From: Clostridium sp. E02
Lineage (GTDB): Bacteria > Bacillota > Clostridia > Lachnospirales > Lachnospiraceae
DNA: 64,000 nucleotides
NCBI RefSeq assembly: GCF_003833015.1
Contig: NZ_RJLQ01000007.1
Span: 114,964 to 178,963, forward strand
Direction of reading: 5' to 3'
The notes below the pieces were generated by a model, which ran no database searches, had not been told where the DNA came from, and saw only the letters and a list, made by a program, of their open reading frames with translations. Position 1 is the first letter of the stretch. Each line of letters begins with the position of its first letter. The translations under genes and the position numbers were made by a program. Below are positions 27,124 to 35,896 of this stretch, piece by piece.

Positions 27124-27212
27124 ATGCCACCTCTTTCTCCGATGTCGTAAATGCCCTTCAATCAGCTTGCTTGCCAGAAACGGTTATACGTATCCTGTCC
27201 GCCGTTATAAAA

Positions 27213-27241
27213 AGTATACGAAAAAACCAAGCATCCGTCAA
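27213..27241 (-). promoter_or_regulatory. larBCE promoter
   Basis: On the minus strand TTGACG (27236-27241) and TATACT (27213-27218) are 17 nt apart. The predicted RNA has a leader of about 80 nt before larB, containing AACGG and CCGTT that could pair. Confidence 0.6.
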
Positions 27242-27291
27242 CGGATTTTAAAGTGAGTTTCCATGCATATGTGCCAAATAGTGACAGAATT

Positions 27292-28644
27292 CTACGTTCT
27301 GCAAGTTACAATGGCTGATTTTAAAATTTCAAGTCCACGTTCCAGCTGTTCATCGGTAACCACAAGTGGACATAGAAAACGAATGACATTTGAATAGGCC
27401 CCAGCACTTTCAATTAACAAACCATGTTGCGCACAGTTGTTCACAAGTTTGGCTACTAATTCTTTATTGGGAGCCTTATTCTTTTTGTCTTTGACAAATT
27501 CAATCCCCATCATACAGCCAATCCCTCTTACCTCTCCGACCTCTTCAAAGGCATCCTTCCAGGAATTGAATTCACTTCTTAATTTGGCGGCAATTTCTAA
27601 GGAACGTTTACATAAGTGATCTCGTTCAATGATCTCTATTACCTTCAATGCGGATGCACATGCCAGCGCATTGCCGCCGTAGGTTCCTCCTATAATCCCA
27701 TTTTTAACGCCATCAAAGATTTCTGTCGATGCAGTTATGGCACTTAAGGGAACGCCACCTGCAATGGACTTGGCTGACACCAAAATATCGGGAGCGCAGC
27801 CAGATTCTTCCCAGTAATCGGATACAAACATTTTCCCAGAACGAGCGAATCCAGTCTGTACTTCATCGGCAATTAGTAAAATTCCATGTTCATCGCAAAT
27901 ACTTCTTACAGCCTTCACCCATGCCATGGGCGCCGGGATAAACCCTCCCTCTCCCTGAACGGGTTCCACTACAATCGCTGCCACATACTCCGCCGGTGAG
28001 GATTCTTCAAATACCTTCTTAAGCTTTAAAATGGATTCATCCACTGCCATTTCTTCCGTATAACCTACCGGACTTCTGTACAAATAGGGGAATTCTGCCC
28101 GGTAGATTCCATCTGGAAAAGGGCCAATCCCCACCGCATATGCTTTTTTTGCGGTCATGGTAGCGGCAAGAAGGGTTCTTCCGTGGAATGCTCCGGAAAA
28201 TACAATGATATTCGGTCGTCCGGTATAGGATTTGGCTATTTTTACTGCATTTTCTATTGCTTCGGCACCAGAGTTGGCAAACATGGTCTTTCTCGCCTTT
28301 GACCGAACCGGAACGATCTCGTTCATTTTTTCAGCAAGCTTTACGTATCCTTCGTGGGTGATGATATTCATCATTGCATGAAAATACTTTTCGGATTGTT
28401 CCTTTACCACTTCAATTAATTCCGGGTGACTGTATCCAATATTTAATACTCCTACTCCACCAACCCAGTCAAGAAAAAGGTTCCCGTCAACATCTTCCAC
28501 CATTGCCCCTTCCCCCCTTTGGATTACACAGGGATAAACAGACTTAATTGCAGACGGAACTGCTTCCTTTCTTCTTTCTAACATTGCGCTTGCCTTTGGT
28601 CCCGGCAAGGGTGTGATCACGTTCGGTAGTTTATCTTTTAACAT
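27292..28644 (-). CDS. gabT: Class III (4-aminobutyrate-type) aminotransferase
   Basis: The protein has 450 residues from the ATG at 28644; GGAGGG lies inside a longer frame that reaches 28656. PLP-enzyme motifs include NSGAEAIENAVKIA (phosphate contact), FHGRTLLAATMTAK, ADEVQTGFARSGK and the SAKSIAGGVPLSA stretch with the Schiff-base Lys. GTYGGNALACA follows. Sequence form fits GabT-like enzymes that convert 4-aminobutyrate to succinate semialdehyde, but ornithine- or putrescine-type substrates are possible. The alcohol dehydrogenase and amino-acid transporter genes upstream run in the same direction. Confidence 0.87.
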   Translation of the reverse strand: MLKDKLPNVITPLPGPKASAMLERRKEAVPSAIKSVYPCVIQRGEGAMVEDVDGNLFLDWVGGVGVLNIGYSHPELIEVVKEQSEKYFHAMMNIITHEGYVKLAEKMNEIVPVRSKARKTMFANSGAEAIENAVKIAKSYTGRPNIIVFSGAFHGRTLLAATMTAKKAYAVGIGPFPDGIYRAEFPYLYRSPVGYTEEMAVDESILKLKKVFEESSPAEYVAAIVVEPVQGEGGFIPAPMAWVKAVRSICDEHGILLIADEVQTGFARSGKMFVSDYWEESGCAPDILVSAKSIAGGVPLSAITASTEIFDGVKNGIIGGTYGGNALACASALKVIEIIERDHLCKRSLEIAAKLRSEFNSWKDAFEEVGEVRGIGCMMGIEFVKDKKNKAPNKELVAKLVNNCAQHGLLIESAGAYSNVIRFLCPLVVTDEQLERGLEILKSAIVTCRT

Positions 28645-28689
28645 AATTCCCTCCATTCTGCGTATGGAAACGCATCTTTTTGCTTGTTC

Positions 28690-29820
28690 TTACAACGCGT
28701 GTTTGTACAAATTCCTTATCTCCTGTGTGGAAAAAACCACTGGGTGATTTTCCATGCTTTTCGCAGATACCTTCAAACAATTTTCAGTAAGCCAGTCAAG
28801 ATCATTCTCTTTCACTCCCAGATCTCCAAGGGTTTCTATCAGCTGAATCTCTTTTTGCAATTTATTTAATTGATCAGTAAAATCATGTTCATCCTTTCCC
28901 CCAAGAATCTTTGAAAGATGGCTGAACTTATCCGGTTCCCCCTTCATTGATGCCCCGTAAACATAGGGGGCGAGTGCTGCCAGACCTTTTCCATGTACCA
29001 CATTCTTCAATCCACTGACCGGATGCTCCATTCCATGAAGCGCTGTAACACCTGCCGTATGGATGACCATTCCACCTAACGTGCTTGCAAGGCATAATTG
29101 ATCCCAGCTTTCCAGATCTTGTGCATTCTGATACAAACGGGGAAGACTTTCAGCCGCCAATCTAGCCCCCTGTAGGGCCATCTGATCGGTCAGTGGCTGA
29201 GCAATGGCAGATAGATAGGCATCCATGTTATGACAAAGGGCATCAAATCCAACACTAGCCAATACGGTCTTTGGCATTGTCATCATAAGCAGGGGATCTA
29301 GAATGGAACATGCAGGAACGATGGCACCACAGCGCAGGGATTTTTTATCCAGAGTATCTGGATTCGTCATGACCGCAAACCCATTTCCCTCACTCCCAGT
29401 TCCGCAGGTAGTTGGAACAGCAACAATGGGAAGTGCCTTGTCGCTGCTTTTTCTCCCATAAATATAATCGTTGATGTCCCCACCATTTAATGTTTGAAAC
29501 GCAATTCCTTTGGCTGCATCCAGGCTGCTGCCACCCCCAAGTGCAACCACAAGATCACACCTTTCTTCGGTTGCTAATTTTGCTCCCTCATAGATAGTGG
29601 TGGTAAGTGGATTGGGCGTCACCTTGTCAAATAACACCCAGGAAACACCACTTTGATTAAGTAACTCTTCGGTTTTCTTAAGTAAACCTGATTCCTTCGT
29701 ACTTCTTCCCCCAGTAACAAGCAACGCCCGCTTCCCAAGTTGAGCTGCTTTCTCTCCGATTAAATTTGATTTTCCTCTGCCAAATACCAGATTAACCGGT
29801 AAATAATACTGAAACTCCAT
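28690..29820 (-). CDS. Iron-containing (group III) alcohol dehydrogenase
   Basis: The 376-residue protein has the ADH group III NAD site GGGSSLDAAKGIAF near residue 95, TCGTGSEGNGFAVM, and the metal ligands in FDALCHNMDAY and ALHGMEHPVSG...VVHGKGLA. These NAD(P)-dependent enzymes reduce aldehydes. Next to a GabT-like aminotransferase it could reduce succinate semialdehyde to 4-hydroxybutyrate; the pairing supports this but substrate residues do not prove it. It lies between the transporter and the aminotransferase gene. Confidence 0.88.
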   Translation of the reverse strand: MEFQYYLPVNLVFGRGKSNLIGEKAAQLGKRALLVTGGRSTKESGLLKKTEELLNQSGVSWVLFDKVTPNPLTTTIYEGAKLATEERCDLVVALGGGSSLDAAKGIAFQTLNGGDINDYIYGRKSSDKALPIVAVPTTCGTGSEGNGFAVMTNPDTLDKKSLRCGAIVPACSILDPLLMMTMPKTVLASVGFDALCHNMDAYLSAIAQPLTDQMALQGARLAAESLPRLYQNAQDLESWDQLCLASTLGGMVIHTAGVTALHGMEHPVSGLKNVVHGKGLAALAPYVYGASMKGEPDKFSHLSKILGGKDEHDFTDQLNKLQKEIQLIETLGDLGVKENDLDWLTENCLKVSAKSMENHPVVFSTQEIRNLYKHAL

Positions 29821-29846
29821 CCTGTCAACTCCAATCCTGTTATTTG

Positions 29847-30740
29847 TTATTTGATATTTGTTGTCTTTCCGTCTTTGCCATCTACAAAATAATCCTCGGT
29901 CAAGCCGTAATCCTCTAATATTTTTAGCAGTGTACCATCTTCTTTCATATCATTTAGACACTGGTTGACATCTTCTAAAAAAGCCTTATCCTCAAAACGA
30001 AGGGCTGCTCCAATCCGCCCGCTGGCTTCCGCCTCATAGGGAGACAGTAACTTTAGTTTTAAAGAACTGTCTGAGGCAAGTGTATAGCCTGCAACAATTC
30101 CATCTGTAACCACTGCATCCACCTTCCCCATATTTACTGCAGTCATAAGCGTTGCCTGATTATCATAAGCCTCAAGTCTAGCGATTCTCCCCTCCTCTAG
30201 CCACTTCTGAGCGGTCTCATAGAAGGTGGTTCCAGGTTGAGCTCCTATAATCTTATCTTTTAAATCTTCTTTGCTTTCAATGGTTGAATCGGCTGGAATT
30301 ACCACTGCCTCCCCCTCCTGATACCACTTATCCGTAAATGCCGCAATTTGAAGCCGCTCATCCTTTACATACATGGCATCTACAACCATATCAATGTTAT
30401 TATTATTAAGTTCCACTAAGAGATTGGAAAAATCAATCACTTTCATCTGAATATCCGGTATTTCAAGCCGCTTACATATTTCTTTTAGAATTTCAATGTC
30501 AACACCCTCTAGTTCACCTGTCTTTACATCCGTATAGGAAAAAGGTGCATCATTGGATGAGCCGATCAGGATATATCCTTTTTCCTTAATCTTCTCCAGT
30601 AGTCCAGATTCCTCTGATGCAGATTGGGAAGCAGGCAGAGCTTTGCTTTTCTTATTTAAACTGCAACCTGACACTCCCATAGCTAGTAACAAACAAACAA
30701 GCAACAACACGATTCTTTTTTTTTCATTTTTTTCTCTCAT
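29847..30740 (-). CDS. Polar amino-acid ABC transporter substrate-binding lipoprotein
   Basis: The start at ATG 30740 has AGAGGAG upstream and gives 297 residues with a lipoprotein signal: basic N-terminus, hydrophobic LLLVCLLLAMGV and lipobox VSGC. The mature domain is the family 3 solute-binding fold (YILIGSSNDAPFSYTDVKTGELEGVDIEI, then KIIGAQPGTTFYETA). It is bound to the outer face of the membrane and delivers an amino acid or related compound to the permease encoded 43 nt upstream. Confidence 0.9.
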   Translation of the reverse strand: MREKNEKKRIVLLLVCLLLAMGVSGCSLNKKSKALPASQSASEESGLLEKIKEKGYILIGSSNDAPFSYTDVKTGELEGVDIEILKEICKRLEIPDIQMKVIDFSNLLVELNNNNIDMVVDAMYVKDERLQIAAFTDKWYQEGEAVVIPADSTIESKEDLKDKIIGAQPGTTFYETAQKWLEEGRIARLEAYDNQATLMTAVNMGKVDAVVTDGIVAGYTLASDSSLKLKLLSPYEAEASGRIGAALRFEDKAFLEDVNQCLNDMKEDGTLLKILEDYGLTEDYFVDGKDGKTTNIK

Positions 30741-30783
30741 ACGATTCACTCCTCTTTCTGGGTTTCTACAAGATATAGTTGCA

Positions 30784-31479
30784 TTAACGCACACGTTTTA
30801 GTTTGTGCTCTATGATTCGGCTTACCTGTGACAGGGGGATACTTAAAAGAAGATATACAATGGCCAGCAGCGTATAGGCTTCTACCGTCAAAAATGTTTG
30901 GGATGCAAAAGTCTTTGTTCTTAGAAGAAGTTCCTGCACCGATATCATTGCGAGCAATGAGGTATCCTTAATGAGCATGACAAGATAATTGCCAAATACC
31001 GGAACCGAATTTCGAAGAGCTGGTGGTATGATAAAATATAATAGTACCTTTTTTTCATGAAAACCTAGGGCAATACCGGCTTCTCGCTGACCAGGATCAA
31101 CAGCTAATATGGCAGAACGAATCACCTCTGACATATAGCAGCCATAATTGACGGCAAATCCTACAATCCCACAAGTAGAGGCTTTTAGTTGAAGGTTTGT
31201 ATCATAACCAAACATTCCAAATATTCCATTCAATAAGGTAGGGACTACGTAATATATATAAAAAAATTGCACCAGCAGAGGCGTCCCTCTGACCACTTCT
31301 ATGAGAATGGCTAAGAAGCGGCTTAATATTTTGTTTTTTGATAATCTTCCAATTGCTAGGAACAAAGCCACCACCAGAGCTAAGATAAAACCAATTATCG
31401 TAATATAAAGGACAATTCCAACTCCACCCAATAGGCTGGGTCCCAGGGTGTCATAAGCCTTTTTGAAGTGTAATTCCAT
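30784..31479 (-). CDS. Polar amino-acid ABC transporter permease
   Basis: The 231-residue protein has about five membrane helices and the HisM/GlnP family motifs EVVRGTPLLVQFFYIYY, SEVIRSAI and the EAA-loop (REAGIALGFHEKKVLLYFIIPPALR). One such protein commonly forms a homodimer. It lies between the ATPase gene (38 nt) and the binding-protein gene. Confidence 0.92.
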   Translation of the reverse strand: MELHFKKAYDTLGPSLLGGVGIVLYITIIGFILALVVALFLAIGRLSKNKILSRFLAILIEVVRGTPLLVQFFYIYYVVPTLLNGIFGMFGYDTNLQLKASTCGIVGFAVNYGCYMSEVIRSAILAVDPGQREAGIALGFHEKKVLLYFIIPPALRNSVPVFGNYLVMLIKDTSLLAMISVQELLLRTKTFASQTFLTVEAYTLLAIVYLLLSIPLSQVSRIIEHKLKRVR

Positions 31480-31517
31480 GTTACCCTCCCTTTCAGATGC
31501 TTTTTTTATCAGTTTCT

Positions 31518-32246
31518 TTACAACACTCTGGATAAAAATGCTTTGGTTCTTTCATTCTTTGGTTCGGAAAAGATCTCATTTGGCTTTCCCTCCTCTACCA
31601 CATAACCTTCATCCATAAAAACAACTCGATCAGCCACATCTTTTGCAAACCCCATCTCATGGGTAACTACGATCATTGTCATCCCCTCTTTGGCAAGCTG
31701 CTTCATAACATCTAACACATCCCCCACAAGCTCCGGGTCCAGAGCAGAGGTTGGTTCATCAAACAATAGAATCTCTGGCTTCATCGCAAGGGCTCTTGCG
31801 ATGGCAACTCGTTGCTGCTGCCCCCCAGAAAGCTCTGCTGGATAAGAATCCGCCTTACTATAAAGCCCTACTTTTTTAAGCAATTCACCCGCTTGTTCCC
31901 TGGCATCTTTTTGCGAAACCTTATTTAATTTAACTGGAGCGAATATAATATTTTCCATTACAGTTTTAAGTGGAAATAGATTAAACCTTTGAAACACCAT
32001 TCCCACCTGCTTTCTATAATCGCTAACCTTCTTCCCAAGATGGGTGATATTCTGATCCAAATAAAAGATTTCACCGCCAGTCGGTTGTTCTAACAAATTG
32101 ATACATCGAAGCATCGTACTTTTCCCAGATCCAGACGGGCCAATTATGACAACGACTTCCCCTTTGCTAACAGATAAATTTATGTCTCTTAAAACTTCCA
32201 GATCTTCAAAGCATTTTGACAGTTTCTTTATTTCAAGCATTGCCAT
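31518..32246 (-). CDS. Polar amino-acid ABC transporter ATPase
   Basis: The protein has 242 residues from the ATG at 32246, with GGAGGAG 5 nt upstream. Motifs are Walker [14 protein letters not shown], signature [15 protein letters not shown], Walker [14 protein letters not shown] and H-loop VTHEMGFA, closely of the GlnQ/HisP type. A frame extending to 32318 runs into the terminator hairpin of the upstream gene and is rejected. It is the first gene of the transporter-dehydrogenase-aminotransferase run. Confidence 0.95.
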   Translation of the reverse strand: MAMLEIKKLSKCFEDLEVLRDINLSVSKGEVVVIIGPSGSGKSTMLRCINLLEQPTGGEIFYLDQNITHLGKKVSDYRKQVGMVFQRFNLFPLKTVMENIIFAPVKLNKVSQKDAREQAGELLKKVGLYSKADSYPAELSGGQQQRVAIARALAMKPEILLFDEPTSALDPELVGDVLDVMKQLAKEGMTMIVVTHEMGFAKDVADRVVFMDEGYVVEEGKPNEIFSEPKNERTKAFLSRVL

Positions 32247-32282
32247 CGATACTCCTCCCTTCTTCCTATTTTCTAATAACAA

Positions 32283-32326
32283 AACAGGCAATGGGCTTTT
32301 CTTTTCAAAAAGCACCATTGCCTGTT
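32283..32326 (-). terminator. Intrinsic terminator between the cytidylate-kinase-like and ABC genes
   Basis: AACAGGCAATGG (32283-32294) pairs perfectly with CCATTGCCTGTT (32315-32326), and an inner GCTTTT/AAAAGC extends the stem. On the minus strand TTTTGTT follows. It ends the kinase-like transcript and lies just 5' of the ABC ATPase gene. Confidence 0.8.
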
Positions 32327-32343
32327 ATAAGCAGTATGAATTT

Positions 32344-32949
32344 TTAAACTGGTATCTGAAATTTCTTTTTTATAATATCTGACAAAGCATCACAGGTTCC
32401 CTCTATTCCAAGCAGACTGGAATCTATCATAATATGTTTATACTCCTTATCGGACATGGAATACCCACAGTATTGTCTATGGTAGGATTCTCTGGCTTTA
32501 TCTACCGAAGCGATCATCTTCTTCGCATCACTCGGTCCCATATCCAGTTTTTCCACACAATTAATCAACCGAGCCTCATAGGGGGCATAAATAAAAATAT
32601 TCATAATGTCTTTGTGATCTTTTAAGATATATTCGGCACATCTTCCTACGATAATGCAGGGGCCCTTTTCCGCAAGGTCGACAATGATCTTGCGCTGAGC
32701 TGCAAAAATCGAATCTTGTATTTCCGTCGTTCCAAGCCCCAGCGGATAATTCATATTAAAAAAAGCAGATTTTGCGCTCTCCTCAATTCCGCTAATCGTG
32801 GACACAGGGAGGTTTAAGTTTTTGGAAGTCATTTCTACAATTTCTCTGTCATAGTATTCAATTCCTAACTTTTCGCTGACCAAGCGCGCTATTGGTCTCC
32901 CCATACTACCAAATTGTCTGGCAATGGTTACAATAAACTTCTCACTCAT
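32344..32949 (-). CDS. Cytidylate kinase-like family protein
   Basis: The 201-residue P-loop protein starts MSEKFIVTIARQFGSMGRPIARLVSEKLGIEYYDREIV. This is the cytidylate-kinase-like family (a degenerate P-loop with GSMGRPI in place of GxxGxGK). CIIVGRCAEYILKD and a DKARESYHRQYCG segment follow. True CMP kinase is usually longer and has a canonical P-loop, so another small-molecule kinase role is possible. A GTG at 32958 is an alternative start. It is divergent from the PucR regulator. Confidence 0.8.
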   Translation of the reverse strand: MSEKFIVTIARQFGSMGRPIARLVSEKLGIEYYDREIVEMTSKNLNLPVSTISGIEESAKSAFFNMNYPLGLGTTEIQDSIFAAQRKIIVDLAEKGPCIIVGRCAEYILKDHKDIMNIFIYAPYEARLINCVEKLDMGPSDAKKMIASVDKARESYHRQYCGYSMSDKEYKHIMIDSSLLGIEGTCDALSDIIKKKFQIPV

Positions 32950-33052
32950 TAGAAACACTTCTTTCTTCGTAAAGTTATCTTTCCATATATGGATTATATC
33001 CTCTCAATCCTCAGTATACAATGGTTATTGGACCCAAAATATCAGATAGTTA

Positions 33053-33082
33053 TTGGACTTAGAGTACAAAGTGTGGTATACT
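33053..33082 (+). promoter_or_regulatory. pucR-type gene promoter with direct repeats
   Basis: TTGGAC (33053-33058) and TATACT (33077-33082) are 18 nt apart. GTTATTGGAC occurs twice, at 33024-33033 and 33049-33058, exactly 25 bp apart, the second copy covering the -35 box. Confidence 0.6.
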
Positions 33083-33111
33083 CATTCATCATTGACAAGG
33101 AGGGGGAAACA

Positions 33112-34233
33112 ATGGAAACACAGGTAACGAACTTATATCATTGCTCCAGAGGAAAATATAATCTAACACTTCACAGCGGAGAAGCTGGAATGACAAACTC
33201 TGTTTCTTGGATCTATCTGGCTGAAGATATACAGAATATCCCATTTTTAAAAGGAGGGGAATTTATCTTAACCACTGGTCTATTTACCCTTAGCGGAACC
33301 GGGCTCTACGATTTTATCTGCTCTCTGGCAACCTGCAATTGCAGTGGGGTATTAATCAATGTAGGCAAATATTTGCAGCAATCTGATCTAACCGAAGAAA
33401 TTATGGAGTTTTGCAGAGTCAATCATTTCCCCTTACTCACCATGCCATGGAAGGTTCATTTAGTGGACATTATGCAAGATTATTCCAGTGTCCTACTTCA
33501 TAATACAAGAAGTACGGATCAATTAAATGCTGCATTTCAAGGATCTATCTATCAAACACCCGTCCATGAAAATATTCTCCTAACCTTAAATCAATATGGC
33601 TTTCCTACCACTGGGGTCTACCGAATTATCGTCATCCAGAATCTAAAAAACACCACCAGAGTCACCTTTTCCTTAAACCGAATGAATCTGAAATATCATC
33701 TTTTTGAACATGAGAACCGGCAGATACTTCTCTACCTTTCTTCCCCGTCGCAGCCTGAGCTTTTCGATATCGTGGATACCTTACTGTTTTGCGACAGCAT
33801 CACTTTGGGAATCAGCAATACCTTTCAGTCACTCATGGATATCAGCCGTTGCTACAAGCATGCCCGTTTCGCTCTTGCAACCGCCTTATTTCGGAATTTA
33901 CCAATGATAAAATTTGATGAACTGGGGTTTTTTCAGATTCTATTTACCTCCTCAGATCCCAGTATTCTACATCAAATGTATGAACGATACCTGGGACAAC
34001 TGGAACAATTTGATTTAGATCACGATACAAACTATATAAATACCTTAAAAATCTACTTGCTGTCTGACTGCAACCTTTTAAAGACTGCATCCCAGTTGCA
34101 TACGCACCGGAATACCGTCATTTACCGGCTGAAAAAGATCAAAGAATTATTAAATACCAAGTTGGATGAGGCATCTATAAAATTTGATCTAATGATGGCT
34201 TTTTATATCAAAGAATATTTTTCCATCTCATGA
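33112..34233 (+). CDS. PucR-family transcriptional regulator
   Basis: The protein has 373 residues from the ATG at 33112, preceded by AAGGAGGGGG; a longer frame to 32989 crosses the promoter and is rejected. The N-terminal ~130 residues are the PucR sensor domain (VSWIYLAEDIQNIPFLKGGEFILTTG form). The C-terminus has the HTH_30 domain CNLLKTASQLHTHRNTVIYRLKKIKELL. PucR proteins respond to purine or amino-acid catabolites. It is divergent from the kinase-like/ABC/dehydrogenase/aminotransferase genes and may control them. It overlaps the convergent Mrp gene by 6 bp. Confidence 0.88.
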   Translation: METQVTNLYHCSRGKYNLTLHSGEAGMTNSVSWIYLAEDIQNIPFLKGGEFILTTGLFTLSGTGLYDFICSLATCNCSGVLINVGKYLQQSDLTEEIMEFCRVNHFPLLTMPWKVHLVDIMQDYSSVLLHNTRSTDQLNAAFQGSIYQTPVHENILLTLNQYGFPTTGVYRIIVIQNLKNTTRVTFSLNRMNLKYHLFEHENRQILLYLSSPSQPELFDIVDTLLFCDSITLGISNTFQSLMDISRCYKHARFALATALFRNLPMIKFDELGFFQILFTSSDPSILHQMYERYLGQLEQFDLDHDTNYINTLKIYLLSDCNLLKTASQLHTHRNTVIYRLKKIKELLNTKLDEASIKFDLMMAFYIKEYFSIS

Positions 34234-35076
34234 TTCATCCATTTTACACTTTATTTTTTCCATGGCATCAACAAGATAATCGCATGAAAATCTCTCGAAT
34301 TTTCCTTCATCTACTAGTTTTGCAATGGCTGGATCAATCGGCATTCTTCCTAATATATCAACACCTATTTCCTTTGAGACTTCAGATAATTTGCTCTCTC
34401 CAAATATATTGATTGCTTTTCCACAATCAGGGCACTGCACATAGCTCATATTTTCAACCAAGCCTAAAATTGGTATGTTCATCATTTTCGCCATATTATA
34501 TGCTTTCTTTACAATCATAGAAACGAGATCCTGAGGAGAGGATACAATTACAATTCCATCTAGAGGGATGGATTGAAATACAGTCAACGGAACATCTCCT
34601 GTTCCAGGTGGCAAATCTATCAAAAGATAATCCAAATCTCCCCATACTACTTCTGTCCAAAATTGTTTTACGGTTCCTGCTAAAATCGGTCCTCTCCAAA
34701 TAACGGGAGTATCTTCTTCCTCTAATAATAAATTAACAGACATAATCTTAATATTATTATGGGTACTCTCTGGTAAAATCCCCATTTCATTCGCCTGTGC
34801 TTTTCTTGTAATACCAAACATTTTAGGTATGGATGGTCCCGTAATATCTGCATCTAAGATTCCTACTTCATACCCTTTTCGATTTAATAATACAGCTAAC
34901 ATTGCAGTTACAAAGGATTTCCCTACCCCTCCTTTTCCGCTCACAACTCCAATTACATGCTTAATTGAACTAAACTGATTTAAATTCTCCAGCAAATTTT
35001 GCTTGCTGTGTTCACACCCTTCACAGGATTCTTTGGTACAACTGTTATCGGAACAGTCCTTCGTATTTTCCTTCAT
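34228..35076 (-). CDS. Mrp/NBP35-family Fe-S cluster carrier ATPase
   Basis: The 282-residue protein opens with a Cys-rich leader (C8, C13, C18, C21) as in NBP35-like proteins. The deviant Walker A VVSGKGGVGKSFV, DADITGPSIPKMFG, LLIDLPPGTGD and the C-terminal CPDC follow; that CPDC binds a bridging 4Fe-4S cluster in Mrp dimers. It probably assembles or transfers Fe-S clusters. It has its own promoter with an inverted repeat shared with the NifX/MinD operon 4 kb away, which ties it to that locus. Confidence 0.92.
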   Translation of the reverse strand: MKENTKDCSDNSCTKESCEGCEHSKQNLLENLNQFSSIKHVIGVVSGKGGVGKSFVTAMLAVLLNRKGYEVGILDADITGPSIPKMFGITRKAQANEMGILPESTHNNIKIMSVNLLLEEEDTPVIWRGPILAGTVKQFWTEVVWGDLDYLLIDLPPGTGDVPLTVFQSIPLDGIVIVSSPQDLVSMIVKKAYNMAKMMNIPILGLVENMSYVQCPDCGKAINIFGESKLSEVSKEIGVDILGRMPIDPAIAKLVDEGKFERFSCDYLVDAMEKIKCKMDES

Positions 35077-35104
35077 CGAATAACTCCTTTTTTGTTTTTG
35101 GTCT

Positions 35105-35148
35105 TATGCCCATTATGATATTTTAATGCAGTTTTGGGCATATGTCAA
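35105..35148 (-). promoter_or_regulatory. Mrp promoter with TATGCCCA/TGGGCATA inverted repeat
   Basis: On the minus strand TTGACA (35143-35148) and TAAAAT (35120-35125) are 17 nt apart. TATGCCCA at 35105-35112 and TGGGCATA at 35135-35142 form an inverted repeat bracketing the -10. A closely related site lies in the NifX/MinD operon promoter at 39205-39234. Confidence 0.65.
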
Positions 35149-35259
35149 TATTGTATATGAATTGTTCGGCGTTTAATCATAAAAAGTGTCATAAAACCAA
35201 TCCTTTTCCAAGCACTGATCCTATGACGCTCCCTCTCTTAATCCATGTAATATAGAAAC

Positions 35260-35736
35260 CTAACCTTTTTGCCCTCTATGACGCCAACAATTCTTCCGGC
35301 AAAACTTGCCTTTGCAATTATCCTGACATATGATTTGACCAGAGCCACAATCTGGACACAGATAGTTTCCATTCTTAATTTCTTCTAGATTTTCAAAGCT
35401 TTCTTTCCACTCTTTCCCACAGTCTCTGCATCTGATTGGACATATGTTACGGGTAAAATTACCGCCTTCTATGTGTATCATCTTTCCATGTATTAAGCTA
35501 TCTGCTATTTTTTCTCTCGCAGATAATAAAATACGTTGAAACGTAGGTCTTGATATTTCCATTTTTTCTGCACATTCGCCTTGTTCTAATCCTTCTAGAT
35601 CTTTTAGACGTATCGCTTCTAATTCTTCTAGTTTTAATATATTTTCCGGCAGTTCCCCTACTTCTGTATCCGATGGTATGAAATAGGGGATTGCTGGGAT
35701 ATGTTCGATTTTTCTCCATTTTGTTGGTCTAGCCAT
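35260..35736 (-). CDS. DUF134-family HTH protein with C-terminal cysteine clusters
   Basis: The 158-residue protein begins MARPTKWRKIEHIPAIPYFIP, followed by LKLEELEAIRLKDLEGLEQGECAEKMEISRPTFQRILLSARE. This is the DUF134 signature with a sigma-70 region 4-like helix-turn-helix. The C-terminal part has CPIRCRDCG, CPDCGSG and CQDNCKGKFCRKNC, possible metal or Fe-S sites. DUF134 genes commonly sit next to NifX/MinD-ferredoxin genes in anaerobes, and a regulatory role at this locus is plausible. Its promoter is TTGACA 35825-35830 and TATGAT 35803-35808 (minus strand, 16 nt). Confidence 0.87.
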   Translation of the reverse strand: MARPTKWRKIEHIPAIPYFIPSDTEVGELPENILKLEELEAIRLKDLEGLEQGECAEKMEISRPTFQRILLSAREKIADSLIHGKMIHIEGGNFTRNICPIRCRDCGKEWKESFENLEEIKNGNYLCPDCGSGQIICQDNCKGKFCRKNCWRHRGQKG

Positions 35737-35802
35737 ATTCTCTCCTTACGAAATCTATTCCCTTCGCCCTCTAGGCTAAAGATATCTTGTTCCATATGTA
35801 TA

Positions 35803-35830
35803 ATCATATCTGATTTATTCAAAATGTCAA
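35803..35830 (-). promoter_or_regulatory. DUF134 gene promoter
   Basis: On the minus strand TTGACA (35825-35830) and TATGAT (35803-35808) are separated by 16 nt, about 65 nt before the DUF134 start codon. Confidence 0.6.
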
Positions 35831-35896
35831 CAAACACATTCCTATGAAAAGTCCTTCTATGTCAACAAAAATGGAATTAAAACCGATCTGTGATAT

